A stretch of DNA of 64,000 bases, from contig JAOPGA020000467.1 of the NCBI GenBank assembly GCA_026419775.2, positions 62,001 to 126,000 of the forward strand, read 5' to 3'. The notes beneath the pieces were generated by a model. That model had not been told where the DNA came from and searched no databases. It saw nothing but the letters and a program-made list of their open reading frames with translations. Each line of letters begins with the position of its first letter. Position 1 is the first letter of the stretch. Origin of the DNA: Acrasis kona (lineage: Eukaryota > Heterolobosea > Eutetramitea > Acrasida > Acrasidae). This document shows, one piece after another, positions 18,943-30,272 of this stretch. The translations under genes and the position numbers were made by a program.

Positions 18943-19908
18943 ATGTTTGATGCCATCAATAGACCTAAACCATCACAAAAAAAGGATAAAAAGGAGCCAG
19001 TAATATTAGAAGATGTTTGGCTGCCTGAACCAATAGAGATTCTGAATAAAAAAAGCTTTCTGGGTAGACCTCAAACCGCACCGTGTCCAGAGACAAATAA
19101 ATGGATCCCTGCAACAAAGAGAGCAGGCCTATACCCAGTTAAAAGCATCAATGATCGTTTGTTAGAAAACGATAAATATTATGATGATGAATTGAAGTTA
19201 TCTTATCTACTGGAGATGAAGGATGAGGAACGTAAAAAAATTGATTTAGAAAGATACATTCTCGCCAAAATAAAAAATGAATCAGAGCCCACTACGCTAG
19301 AGTATTGGAAGATGCTTGATAGAAGAAGGGGGAGAAGAGTTGGAGATGAATTCTATGATCCTAGTCCAGAGGTTGTTAGGAGAATGCAGACATTCAAGCT
19401 TGATGAAATAAAGACGCCTGTAGTCAATCTTGGCACAATGTCAACAAGACCAGGAACAAAGTTAAGAGTAAATAAGAAGATCCTTCCGATTAACAGTATC
19501 TGGCCATTTGAAAACGCAATCAATAACGATTGGATCACAGATCCGTTCGAGATTGAAGAAACGGAGAGGATATTAAAACAACTAGAAAATGCCAACAGTA
19601 ACTTGAAGCGCACTATAAAAAATAGCAATCTTCTTACAAGCAACAAGAAGCTTGGATGGACTGCAGCTATGAAGAACAAGCCGGAATACAATTACGAAGT
19701 AGAAGAAATTCCAGAACTAGGAAGAAAGAGACATTTGTCCAGGTCGACAATATGGGGTAGGATTCAAGAAGAGCAACGCATACAAGAAGAATTGAGACAA
19801 CAAGGACCTGAACAACAAAACAAACAAATCAAGGTACTTGATCCAAAGACCGGAAAATATATAGTCAAAGAAAAAATAACAATGTGGAGCTCAACAAGAG
19901 GATTGTAG
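18943..19908 (+). CDS. Hypothetical protein, charged, Lys/Glu-rich
   Basis: 321 residues from ATG 18943, no intron. No family recognised. It is hydrophilic and Lys/Glu-rich, with a helical C-terminal segment (GRIQEEQRIQEELRQQ) and a final basic tail. The N-terminal FLGRPQTAPCPETNKWIPATKR and the WTAAMKNKPEYNYEV stretch look like short linear motifs of cytoskeletal or axonemal proteins, but this is only an impression. Its stop lies 10 bp from the stop of the convergent dolichyldiphosphatase gene. Confidence 0.7.
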   Translation: MFDAINRPKPSQKKDKKEPVILEDVWLPEPIEILNKKSFLGRPQTAPCPETNKWIPATKRAGLYPVKSINDRLLENDKYYDDELKLSYLLEMKDEERKKIDLERYILAKIKNESEPTTLEYWKMLDRRRGRRVGDEFYDPSPEVVRRMQTFKLDEIKTPVVNLGTMSTRPGTKLRVNKKILPINSIWPFENAINNDWITDPFEIEETERILKQLENANSNLKRTIKNSNLLTSNKKLGWTAAMKNKPEYNYEVEEIPELGRKRHLSRSTIWGRIQEEQRIQEELRQQGPEQQNKQIKVLDPKTGKYIVKEKITMWSSTRGL

Positions 19909-19918
19909 TAAAAATAAT

Positions 19919-20610
19919 TTATTTATCATGTACACTTGCAATTTCTAATGTTTTTGATAAAAGCGGCGTTCTTCTAACAAATGGTACAACATAACGCTGT
20001 ACGTTCCTCATAACCACAACTTTCCAGAATATTCCGAACGAAATTCCAGTGAACGCACCAACTAGCACCTGTGCTTCGGTGTGATGGTCCATGTGTATAC
20101 GTGAATAAGCGACAAATATAGCAGTGAACCAAGCAACGAATATTGCCAATGATCTTGTCAAGACATGTTTGGAGCGAAGGATTAATGGAATACAGACCGC
20201 GAAGAACATCATGAACTGTGTGTGTGCGCTGGGCATACCATACTTAGAGTGAGTACTTCCATCACCAAATGTTGGATCACCGCCAACGACTCCAAGACTT
20301 TTTGCAAAACTTCTCTGTAATTTTGAATCGGGACGCGCTTGCTTGAACGTCTTCTTTAATATTTGATTAAGAACCTCATTGATAACAATTCCAAGTCCAA
20401 CAAATGCAACCTATTCAAGATTAAAACACTGCCCATCCAGAGACTCACCTCAATGTCTCTATTAAAAACAATCAGCGTGCATAGCATGGTTCCAATAATA
20501 ATAGGACTTAGCGCAGCAGTTCCAAATAAGAATGAAAGGATGTTACCCTGCTCATACAGCACAAAAGTAAGATCGAAAGACTTGACAACTGTTTCCCCAC
20601 CATTGCTCAT
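19919..20610 (-). CDS. DOLPP1: Dolichyldiphosphatase, PAP2 family
   Basis: Minus-strand exons 20610-20449 and 20410-19919 with a 38-nt intron; 217 residues. It has the PAP2 triad K-x6-RP (KKTFKQARP), PSAHTQF (PSGH-type) and SR-x5-H (SRIHMDHHTEAQ). The last motif ends in Gln where other PAP2 enzymes have Asp, which is also so in DOLPP1. Four or so membrane segments match an ER enzyme that removes phosphate from dolichyl pyrophosphate to recycle the carrier for N-glycosylation. The start codon lies only 34 bp after the stop of the upstream SGT gene. The stop TAA overlaps an AATAAA at 19918-19923. Confidence 0.92.
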
Positions 20611-20644
20611 TTTAAAATAGTCAATTTTATAAATAGTTTTTATT

Positions 20645-22029
20645 TCAAGAGTACATGTTGTTGTTATCGTTGTCGTCCTTCTTGTCTCCATCCATGCTAC
20701 CTGCCAAATCTCTCATGCGCTCACTATCTTGAGGGTTCATGTTCCTTTGAGCGTAAGACATCATGAATTGACTCACGTCAGGATCAGATACATATTGTGC
20801 CATCACGCTCATTCCATTATCACGTGCTTCGGTGAAAATACGAGTTAGTTTGGGGCTCTGTCTCACTTCTGGTTCGCTCAAAATCTTTTCCATGGCAGCT
20901 CTGTGATCTCCTTCGTTCTGTCCCATTCCAGCGCCAGCATTGAAGCCCATGTTTTGCATCATGTTGGACATCATCTCCTGTACGCCAGGTTGCTGCATCA
21001 TTTGGGTGACGGTGTTCATAAAGTTTGGATTGGACAGCAACGAACCAATGTCTGGCATTCCGCCTGCGCCTCCTGCACCACCTAGTAGCGAACTCAAGTC
21101 TGGCATTCCTCCGCCGCCTCTACCTGCTCCACCACCGAGCAATGAGCTCAAGTCTGGCATTCCTCCGCCTCCAAACATGTTGGCCATGTTTGGTAATTGT
21201 TGATTTCTAATGTTGGAGCCGTCGAGCGAACCTCCCTGGAGATCGCCCTTGAGCGTGTCAATCTTTGCCTTGTATTCCTTCTTGGTCTTGTCGTCCACGG
21301 CATACTTTAGAGCCAATTCGTATTGTTCTAGTGCTTCTTGTAATTTACCCTTGCGGTCGTAGATGGAACCCAAGCGGGAGTATGCTCTGTGGAACGACAC
21401 ATCAATCTCGATGGCCTTGTTGCAACATTTGATGGCATTGTCGGAGTCCTTTAGATTAATGTAGGCGGCTGCCATGTTGCATGGATACACTGCATTGCGT
21501 GGATTGTGACCGATGGCTCTCTTGTAGGCTTCGATTGCTTCTAGAGGCTTCTTTTGTTTTAGGAGTTCGTTACCCTCGTCCTTTGCCTTCTCTGCAGCAT
21601 CCAAAGAGGCGGCTGATGGTTGGGCGGCACCTTGTGTTTTGGCAAGATACTTTTCCTTTGCTTTTTGCATTTTTTGTACTCTTGTTTCGCCTGGTGTTAA
21701 CTTGAAGTAATTTAGTTTCTCGAGTTGAGCAATGAATGCCTGGAACTTTGGATCTGATCGCTGTGTTAACAAGTTATCAGTTGGTGATTCTTACCATTAT
21801 CTAGGCCGTCGTCTGATGTTTGCTTGGAATCAAGTTTTTCAAGTCCAGCGTTGAAGATTGATTGAAGATCGACGGAGACGTCGTGGCTTTTGTCTTCAAC
21901 ATCAATGTTGTAAGTGTCGCTAATCACTTGAACTGCAACAGCGATACTTTCTTGATCTACAGAGTTGTCGCTCTGTAGGAATTTTATAATTGAAGATATT
22001 AACTTGTTCTTGTCTTCTGGTTGGGACAT
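20645..22029 (-). CDS. SGT: Small glutamine-rich TPR co-chaperone (SGTA/SGT2 family)
   Basis: Minus-strand exons 22029-21795 and 21753-20645 (41-nt intron), 447 residues. The N-terminal helical segment (LISSIIKFLQSD...VAVQVISDTYNI) matches the SGT dimerisation domain. Three TPRs follow (EGNELLKQKKPLEAIEAYKR, NPRNAVYPCNMAAAYINL, AYSRLGSIYDRKGKLQEAL). Next comes a Gly/Met-rich region with repeated GGMPDLSSLLGG and a C-terminal Met-rich STI1-like part. The family passes tail-anchored proteins to the GET/TRC pathway with Hsp70/Hsp90. At 447 residues it is longer than animal SGTA (about 310). The C-terminal extension is the main difference. It shares a 41-bp head-to-head promoter with the chaperonin-like gene. 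Confidence 0.9.
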
Positions 22030-22070
22030 GATTTTCAAAGATTTAATGATTGGACAACCAAGAATTTGTA
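22030..22070. promoter_or_regulatory. 41-bp divergent promoter between SGT and chaperonin-like genes
   Basis: Only 41 bp separate the start codons at 22029 (minus) and 22071 (plus). Both 5' UTRs and any core promoter must fit here or overlap coding sequence. Confidence 0.6.
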
Positions 22071-23885
22071 ATGAGTGTAATAAAGGGTTATGAAGACAAC
22101 ACCAAGATAATAAAACACAGAGCAGGCAATATTCATGAAACCACTAAATCTATATGCGAGTACTTATATTCCTGCGCGAAATCAATGATAGGTCCATTTG
22201 GAGGGTAGGTTTGAGATTTATTATAAGCTAAATGTTTTAGGTTATCAATTATAAGACAAGGGGCAGGTCGAGATGGAGACATTATAATTACTGCTAGTAG
22301 CAAAAAGTTAGCTGACGGAATTACACCACAAAAACCAGTCAGTCGGCTAATTATACAAGCATTGAGAAGTCACCAATCAACAATGTATGATCACGGCACC
22401 ACTTTTTTATTTATATGCACAAAAATTATCCTGCAATTCCTCGATGGTGATCGCAACGCAGTTTGCTCAACTTTGGGAGTTTGTTTGACGTGGGTGGATG
22501 ACTTTTTCAATAGGCATTGTGTCTGTAAAATAAGAGTGGGCAGTAAGGACATGTCTTCTCAAATAGCTTTAATTCAAAATATTCTGTCAAGCAGTCAATT
22601 AATTGCTCTAAGTCAGGACGAGCTGGAGATATTGTCTGTTAAAATCATGAAAGCTCACATCATGGGAATGTCGCTAAACAGCAATAACAATATATCCACT
22701 ACAAAAAAATCAAATGTAAAAATAATACCCCTTGTTTGTGACCAACAGAATTGTATTTTACAATCAGATGTCCATAGCATTGTGATTATGGACATTCCAA
22801 TATCATTTGAAACAAGGAAGGCGCTGCCCTCTTTATTACAATACAATAACATTAATATTATAATTTATGAAGTATCGTTAAATATTTCAGAGCCGAAAAT
22901 TAAAGATATTGGCTTTAGTAATTTGAACAATATCAATACAGAGTTTGTGTATCAAAACGATAATGAATCGAATATTGATTTTATCTCGAAAATGATTAAG
23001 AAATACAAACAAATGAACATCCATGTTGTGGCTAGTCAAAAGCTAATTCATCAACAAATCAAGTACATGCTTGTAAAAAATGTATGTAGATCTATATAAT
23101 AATTATTTAAAATGAAGGGGATAGTACCATTGGAGAGAATATCAATTAGACACATTCATTCTCTAGTGTTACTCAGCAAGGCTACTATACTTGGAGAAGT
23201 AACTTTGGATGTGTCAAATAGTGTGATGGGGAATCTAAAGAGCCTGAAACATGTTGTTTTTTCAGGAAAAAGGTAAAAAACATATCATAAACAACTAACA
23301 CTAGTTAGCTGTATAGTTGCTGAGCCTACATTAAATAACTCTGTTACAGTTTTAACATTATGTGCTCCAAACGAGCATCTAGCGAATGAGTTACAACACA
23401 TGGCCACAGTATGTCTTGGAGCTTTGTCTATTCTTTCAGAATCACCGATTCTCTTAGTTGGTGGGGGTGTGACTGAATTACTTCTCAGCAGTTACCTAAA
23501 GAAGAAAGCAAGTGCTATGAATTGCAGTCAAAAGTTTAGAGATATTATAGATGGGGTGATATCGTGCATTCAGGATGTTATATATTCGCTAGCAACGTCT
23601 GATGTAGCAAGTCAACAGCAATATACTCTCACGAAAACAGAGGTTATAGAGCAATTAATGGAAAAGAATTATAAATCCGTCAATAAACTAGACGAAGTGA
23701 TGCAGGGTGGTAAAATTGAGTTTGTGAGTGAGTTGTATGGTTGGGACATTAATAAATGCCAACCTCGTTCGGTTTATGGTCAGGAATGTCTTATATTAGA
23801 TCTTTTTATGAGTAAGTACAGATCAATTACATCTGCCATTGAGATTGCCCAAATGATTTTAATGTGTGATACCATTATTGCTTAA
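22071..23885 (+). CDS. Group II chaperonin-like protein, BBS6/MKKS type
   Basis: Exons 22071-22204, 22256-23081, 23118-23272 and 23309-23885; introns of 51, 36 and 36 nt; 563 residues, close to human MKKS (570). The order of segments follows CCT/TF55: GPFGG..GRDGDIIIT near the N terminus, TMYDHGTTFLFI at the ATPase region, and a C-terminal GWDIN...ILD...K...AIEIAQMILMCDTII. The ATPase motif GDGTT is replaced by DHGTT, so ATP hydrolysis is probably lost, as in the BBS6/10/12 group that helps assemble the BBSome. The match is by pattern and length. A divergent CCT subunit is the alternative. Confidence 0.68.
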
Positions 23886-23934
23886 AAACTCCCTTATATA
23901 AGATAGATGATAAGTAAATAATAAACGAATTTAT

Positions 23935-24390
23935 TTAAAAGGCTGGACGAGTGTTTGTTGTTGGCGCTCCTCCTCCAATGTTTCCGTGACTGAGTACATT
24001 CTCTACGGCCTTCTCGTGGATTGCCAAATTTTGTCTCTCCAATGGGTTCAATAAGGCACCTTGGCCGGCCAACTTGGACTCGTGTTGCATCAAGTTGGTC
24101 CTCTCAGTATCAAGCAATCCGCCTCCGATTGTTTGGGTGGTAGTGACTGGGTACGATTGTCTTAGAGGTGCTGGGTTCGTTGAAATCCAAGAGTCACGGT
24201 TGAAGTTGTTACCAAGGGATTGTTGAGCTCCCACCATTCTTTGCTCCCATAAATGGTTGTCGTGTTCCCAAGATCCAAGTGCGAACTGAGATGTTGGTTG
24301 TTGTTGGATCAAGGATTGTTGGGGTATGAGACCTTGTTGAATTGGTGCTTGGGTAGTGATAGTTTGTGTGTTTTGTCCGACGGGTAACAT
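23935..24390 (-). CDS. Gln/Asn-rich hypothetical protein
   Basis: 151 residues from ATG 24390. The first half is rich in Gln/Thr (QQGLIPQQSLIQQQP) and the second half has two similar helical segments (RTNLMQHESKLAGQGALL and RQNLAIHEKAVENVL). No known domain. The open frame extends upstream only from a GTG. No membrane segment or signal peptide. A 5' UTR intron is possible (GTAAAG near 24431). Confidence 0.6.
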   Translation of the reverse strand: MLPVGQNTQTITTQAPIQQGLIPQQSLIQQQPTSQFALGSWEHDNHLWEQRMVGAQQSLGNNFNRDSWISTNPAPLRQSYPVTTTQTIGGGLLDTERTNLMQHESKLAGQGALLNPLERQNLAIHEKAVENVLSHGNIGGGAPTTNTRPAF

Positions 24391-25129
24391 GTTGTGTTGT
24401 ATTTTGTTTTGTTTGTTCTTTCTATCTTTACCGAAGGCTTTTATAATCAAAAACACCTTAAAAATAGACAGGGGATAACATGGTTGTTCAAAAGGTTAAA
24501 ATTAACAATGGAACAAGATCCGCAGAATGACCGCTTTTGACAGTTTTTCTACAGATGTCATCCATCCGAAATGGATGGTTATTCTTAGGACAGTAATTTG
24601 TTAATAATTAATAACAGTTATTCTTATCCAGTACAGCATTTCTGTCAGTTTTACTCCCTTTATAATATTGTTTTTGCTCATGTAATTCGCGAATTGTCAT
24701 CAAATGAATGCTCCAAAATGTACTAATCACGAAGGGATAACCGTGTGTTTACATTACTCATCGATATTTCTTGTTCTTTGCCTTCAACATCTTGTTGCTA
24801 GCTCATCAATTTGATCGTTACTCTAGTCTATTCGATGTCTACTAGATCTGCTATGTGGAGATCAAACCCTGCAACATTTCGAATTGTAATGCTTTTACCC
24901 TGGATTGTAATGAAAGATTTGTATTACTAGTTTTTTAAAAGAAGTGTTACATTGAATTGTTAGTAGCAACTGTTATGTTTCTCACCCCTTTCATGATGTT
25001 AACGTGAGTGGAAAAATGGTCAACCAACTTCGAATTTGAATTCATGTTCAATCCCAGGAATTACTTGTAATAAACAAAAGGAGTTCCACAAAATATTCAA
25101 ACAAACCACACACACAAAGCACCTATCAG
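24391..25129. other. Intergenic, 740 bp between divergent genes
   Basis: AT-rich, with no coding signal, repeat or RNA that I can identify. Several homopolymer runs occur. The RIO1 promoter should lie here. Confidence 0.5.
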
Positions 25130-27253
25130 ATGCCAAGTAAATCTATACACAACAAGAAGAAGGCAAAGCCTCAAAAGATGAGCTTGTCTGATTTCAACAA
25201 ACAGGTGTTGGGCAAAGATGAGGAGGAGAGAATAGCTCTTGAAGAAGCCATAGAAGCTTCAAAATTGACTGACGCGGTGACATCTACAGATGCCGACATT
25301 GATCTAAGCGGCATAGACATGAAGGAGCAAGAAGACATTTTGATATCGCTCAAGAAGAGATCAAACGCACCAACAGCGACCCCTGCAAATACACCGCTAT
25401 GTCTCGACGATTCCACAATAGTCGATCCTTACGTGCTCAATCAAATCCAACAAACAGACAACGACATAGAAGTCGCCAGAGCTCTCCAAGAACAAGAAGA
25501 TTATGAGTTTGCACAGAGTGTGAACAATTTACAACAAAAGACGCTACAATCATACATTAAACAAGATTCACAAGCCAAAGTCAAGGTCATCGACCACGGG
25601 TACAATCACATCACACAAACGAAAAGAAAACCAAGACTAGCCGAGGACGACTATGACGACAATATGAGCGATGAATTATCCGACGACGATGACGACGAGG
25701 AATATGATGAAGAGAGCGAAAAGCAACTACGTAGCTCCAACAGAATCAATCTGGACCAGATCGAAAACGAAAACACATTAGGCAACGGAGGCGGAGGTGG
25801 CGGTCATCGCTCGCACATTGTAGATGTGAAAATCAATGCCTCCGTCAAAAACACCATTCAACAAGCAGAAAAGAAGGAACTCCAGCAACGCATCCGCGTT
25901 CACGGAAAACAAGATCGTGCCACCACCGAACAAGTGTTGGATCCACGCACGCGCATGATTCTATACAAGCTCATCAACAATGGAAACGTCTACTCCATCA
26001 ATGGATGCGTGAGCACCGGCAAAGAAGCAAATGTCTATTACGCGGCGGGACCCAACGCAGAGGACTATGCGATCAAGGTCTACAAGACGTCCATCCTCGT
26101 GTTCAAGGACCGCGATCGTTACGTAACCGGTGAGTTTAGGTTCAGAAGAGGATATTCGAAACACAATCCAAGAAAGATGGTGAGAGTGTGGGCAGAGAAG
26201 GAAATGAGAAATTTGAAGAGAATAGAGGACGTGGGCATACCTTGTCCACAAGCCATTCTGCTGCGCAGGCACGTTCTCTTGATGACATTTATCGGTAAGC
26301 AAGGATGGCCAGCGCCTCGCTTGAAGGAAGCTACCAATCTATCTCCAGATAAACTCAAGGAAATCTATCTGGACATCATCAAGTACATGAGGATCATGTA
26401 CCAAGAGGCAAAATTAGTTCATGCAGATCTAAGCGAGTATAACATGTTATACTTTAAGGGAAAGGTCTACTTTATCGATGTTTCACAAAGCGTAGAACAC
26501 GATCACCCTCACGCACTCGAATTCCTGAGAAAGGATTGCACCAACGTGAGAGATTTCTTCATTAGGAGAGGATTGCCCAACATAATGACCACCAGAGAAA
26601 CATTTGAGTTTATCACCGATATCACGGTCAACAAGAATAACATTGAACAAGTGTTGAAGAGAACGATGGAGGTGGTGGAGACGAGACCTGCGATGACCGA
26701 TCAAGAATTGCAGGACGAAGAGGTGTTTAAGAAGGTTTATATTCCACGCACGCTCGGCGATGTGAGTCACTATGAGGATCACATCGAAGATGGACGTGGT
26801 GCTAACACCGATGAAATCTTTTATAGAACAGTGACCGGATTGAATATGAGTTTGAGCGGTGCTCAAGAGGGACCTAATATTCTTGGTGAAGAATTTGAAG
26901 ATGATGATAGCGATGATGACGATAGCGATGATGATGATAGCGATGACGATGATGATAGCGAAGATGATGATGATGATGATAGCGAAGAAGAAGAAGAAGT
27001 TGCTTTTGATGTGAATGGAAATCCAATACCTGTAGAGCCCAAATTGGATGAGAATGGAAATCCAATCGTTACGATAGAGTATGATGAATTTGGTCGTAGA
27101 AAGATACCAGAGTTGCATTTGATGGAGAAGAAGGATAGAAAGGCGTGGGTGAAGGAGATGAAGAGAGAGAAGAGATTGAATAAGATTCCAAAGCATGTGA
27201 AGAAGAGGTTTAGAAAACAAACACAAGTAAAGAAGGGAAACAAGTCACGATAA
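25130..27253 (+). CDS. RIOK1: RIO1 atypical serine/threonine kinase
   Basis: 707 residues, no intron. The RIO domain spans about 235-510. It shows the ATP-binding loop STGKEANVYYA, the YAIKVYK Lys, a catalytic HADLSEYNML and the metal loop FIDVSQSVEHDHP, all RIO1-type. An acidic Ser/Asp tract follows (DNA about 26899-27000, repeats of DDDDS). The Lys/Arg-rich C-terminal tail is typical and resembles a nuclear localisation signal. The N-terminal acidic region is longer than in animals. RIO1 is needed for the last steps of 18S rRNA maturation in 40S pre-ribosomes. A poly(A) signal lies at 27261-27266. Confidence 0.97.
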   Translation: MPSKSIHNKKKAKPQKMSLSDFNKQVLGKDEEERIALEEAIEASKLTDAVTSTDADIDLSGIDMKEQEDILISLKKRSNAPTATPANTPLCLDDSTIVDPYVLNQIQQTDNDIEVARALQEQEDYEFAQSVNNLQQKTLQSYIKQDSQAKVKVIDHGYNHITQTKRKPRLAEDDYDDNMSDELSDDDDDEEYDEESEKQLRSSNRINLDQIENENTLGNGGGGGGHRSHIVDVKINASVKNTIQQAEKKELQQRIRVHGKQDRATTEQVLDPRTRMILYKLINNGNVYSINGCVSTGKEANVYYAAGPNAEDYAIKVYKTSILVFKDRDRYVTGEFRFRRGYSKHNPRKMVRVWAEKEMRNLKRIEDVGIPCPQAILLRRHVLLMTFIGKQGWPAPRLKEATNLSPDKLKEIYLDIIKYMRIMYQEAKLVHADLSEYNMLYFKGKVYFIDVSQSVEHDHPHALEFLRKDCTNVRDFFIRRGLPNIMTTRETFEFITDITVNKNNIEQVLKRTMEVVETRPAMTDQELQDEEVFKKVYIPRTLGDVSHYEDHIEDGRGANTDEIFYRTVTGLNMSLSGAQEGPNILGEEFEDDDSDDDDSDDDDSDDDDDSEDDDDDDSEEEEEVAFDVNGNPIPVEPKLDENGNPIVTIEYDEFGRRKIPELHLMEKKDRKAWVKEMKREKRLNKIPKHVKKRFRKQTQVKKGNKSR

Positions 27254-27311
27254 ATAACACAATAAATGATTTATTAATCTTGCTGTACATGTATAATCCG
27301 TGGAGCTGCTT

Positions 27312-30034
27312 TTAATTAATTCGGTGACCATTGTTTCTAATTTCATTGAGTGGAGAGAGTTCGTCGACTTGCTTGTTTTCGTCCCACCTTCTTTTTATTT
27401 TACTGTACAACAAGAATATAAAGCCGAATAATACAATAATGTTGTTAATGTTACTTCCCATGGTACCGAAAAAGGTAACGTAGGATGTCTTCTGTTTGGC
27501 ACTTATCTTGTTTATTGATTGATCAAATTCAAATTGAACTACAACTTTTACTACATCCTGTGATGCATCATAAGAATAACTGTCCACCATAGATCCTAAT
27601 TGGTGTGGGAGCGGGTTGAGCGCTATACCAGTAGTTTGTCTCTTTTTCAACATGAACGATGGAAGCCAATAATAAAGTTGAATATTGTAAATATCGCTTG
27701 TGTGAGACCAAGACATGAATTTGAATATCGTATACAAGAAATTTACGTTAATTATGGTAGGTTGCACGCCTCTAAAAGTTCTATGAAGTCTTGGGATCAA
27801 AGTACCATTTAATAGGTAAACACTATCAAAATAGGGTGTTTGTATGGTATAGGATAAAAAGTTTGCTGAAATGCCCGGAGCACTTACATCTAAATAAACT
27901 TGACCAAAGTCAGACGTAGTGGTGCATTCAGCGCACACCCAAGTCACACTACAGGTTGTATTGCTTGTTTGTTCAGTGGTGAAGCTGTGGTTACCAGAGA
28001 ATCCTAACGTTTGTACTTCGATGTCTTTCGAAAGAACACAATGACGAGGATCGGGATCAAAAGTGTACATACGTATCGTTGCACTATAATTTCCAGAAAC
28101 AGATATGTTACTACCTCTGATTCTAGGTGTAACATCATTTTCAAATTCAATGTTGTCTTCTATATAGTCAAACATGATGATGAATAAAAGTAACGTTATG
28201 AAAATAACACTTGAGACTGTTAAAAAACCTCCGAATGAAGATTTTCTTTTTCTTTGTTTTTCACCATCTTTGAGATTATGTCTCAACGAGAACATGAAAT
28301 CAATAATTTTTAACTTTGTTGTATGAATCGGCCTGCACCTACTTATAATCAACCAAACAACCAACCAAATCGCGAATATGATTAAAAATATAGCAGAGAT
28401 GGAATATTTCAAAGCCTGGATTTGAATCGAAATTTCATCATGCTTTTTAGTGGCGTCTCTAAAAATTTGTAGATGCGCTTGATTATTTATTAACAATTTT
28501 TGATCTTCTTTCGACATCAAGTTGTCATGAATACTGCCAATAGGACAAAAAGCATCAGGGCTGCAAGCAATACATTCAAGGTCCTTATTCAAATATTCGC
28601 CTCTTTTACAAGTCATGCATCGAGCAAATTCATCAGGTTTCGTCCTGTTCACACACTGTATACAGGAGTCACCAGAAGGGGTTGAAACGGAACCTTTTGG
28701 ACAAGGAATACAAGCAGATCTATTAGATGCACCCTGCAAATCAGAGAAGGTATTAATTTTACAAGAAATACAAAAAAGCTCAAGATCAAGCCCAGGCACT
28801 TCCGAATAGGTCCCCGCTGGACATTTCTTACAAACCAAATCCACATCAGATGCATAAGTACCAGCAGGACACTCAACGCAAGGATTAAAAGCGACGACTC
28901 TTGTTTCAAAACCAATACTACAAAACAAAATAATTCTACCACTGCGTTCTAATATTATTGGAGAACAGCTTTCAGCACCTTTTAATCCTGTAAATCTATA
29001 AAAACCAGTTCTAGTCAACGAACCATCGAGTCTTACAATAGCTGGAATGCTTCCATTAGAAATACCCACGGCCAGTATGTCGCCATAAGAATCAACAATT
29101 GCATGATGTACAGGAAATAAAAGGTCGAGTTGCAGAGGTTTATAGGTGATGGCCGCATAGTCGTATCTCATCGAACGCACGTAGTTCACTACGCCGTTAC
29201 TATAAAAGTAAAATACTTCTACGCCCCTCATTACCGAGGCAGTGATTCTAAAGTCTTTATTTACAAAGTCGTCGTCGAATAAATTATAAGTCTGTGGGCA
29301 AGAGTCTCTCAGTGAAACAAATGACGCGTTATTGTTAACCAATCGTCCGTTGATGATGATTTGGTTGGCTTTTGAATCGCAAATGACTCCCTCGGGTATA
29401 GAAGCGAGTTGGTTTACGCTTATTTCTTTTATTCGGTAAAGACCGGTGCCTGGCTCAAAAGATGAATAGTGACCAGTTATTTGGTTTGTTTCGGATACTG
29501 TAAAACCAATCCAAACAACAAATTGGCCACACTCGGTAATCCCCGTCGGTTGGAATGTAGGTGGGAGCTGCGCGAGTATTCTTGATGAATACTGAAAATG
29601 GTACGTTCCGTTGCTGCTCTTTGTCAATCCCATTAGACGCGTGCCGTGAAATAAAAGTGCTCTTGATATGTTGGTGGGGCTAAAAAGAATTAGATTGTAA
29701 CGTTTTGTTGCACTTACTTGGGAAATTGTGATAATATAGTGTCGTTTGCGTTCATGTGTGCCATAAAGGTGTCGTCAACAAAATCCTCCCGCTCCAATCT
29801 ACCTATTATGAAAGTCCCCTCCATTTCCAATGAAGAGTGAAATGTTAACTTCCCCTTGAATTCTGTGTAGGCGAAGGATTTAATGTTACTACTAAAAAAT
29901 TCTAAAACTTAATTACTTATAGACACTACCAACTTACCAAATATCCTGCCATACCCACATCGATTTTGAGGATGTGTTAAGAGTGGGCCTGGTAGAATTA
30001 CAAGAAGTATTAAAAGTGCGTGAATGGAGATCAT
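27312..30034 (-). CDS. Large Cys-rich membrane protein with ephrin-receptor-like repeats
   Basis: Minus-strand exons 30034-29938, 29901-29718 and 29679-27312; introns of 36 and 38 nt; 882 residues. It has a signal peptide (ISIHALLILLVILPG) and an extracellular N-terminal region of about 330 residues with beta-strand-like repeats. Cys-rich repeats of the GCC2/GCC3 or ephrin-receptor type follow (CPAGTYASDVD..C..CPAGTYSEV, CISCKINTFSD). Then come two membrane segments (about 520-545 and 585-605), a second extracellular part, and a final membrane segment with a short basic cytosolic tail. No kinase domain is present. Such receptors are common in free-living amoebae, and the ligand is unknown. 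The convergent RIO1 stop is 58 bp away. Confidence 0.78.
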
Positions 30035-30272
30035 CACACCGTTTATATTGTAATCGAAAGGAATTCAAACCCGTCGCGCATGTTAATAACCGCGTTGATA
30101 TCTATCTTCGAAAAAAAGTATTATTATGAGTGTCTATATTATAAAGATTAAGCAAATACCGACAATAGTTGAATATTGAATGATATAACATATGTACGAT
30201 TTTACAAATTGTCTGTATTCCTTATTTATTTTCTACAGCTTTTATTACAAAAAACAACTGTAGCAACAAAGA

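Noticed and set aside
26483-27226. Antisense open frame of 247 codons, rich in Ile, across the RIO1 acidic tract
   Set aside because: It is the reverse complement of the Asp/Ser codon run, which yields Ile/Val/Ser, and RIO1 motifs confirm the plus strand.
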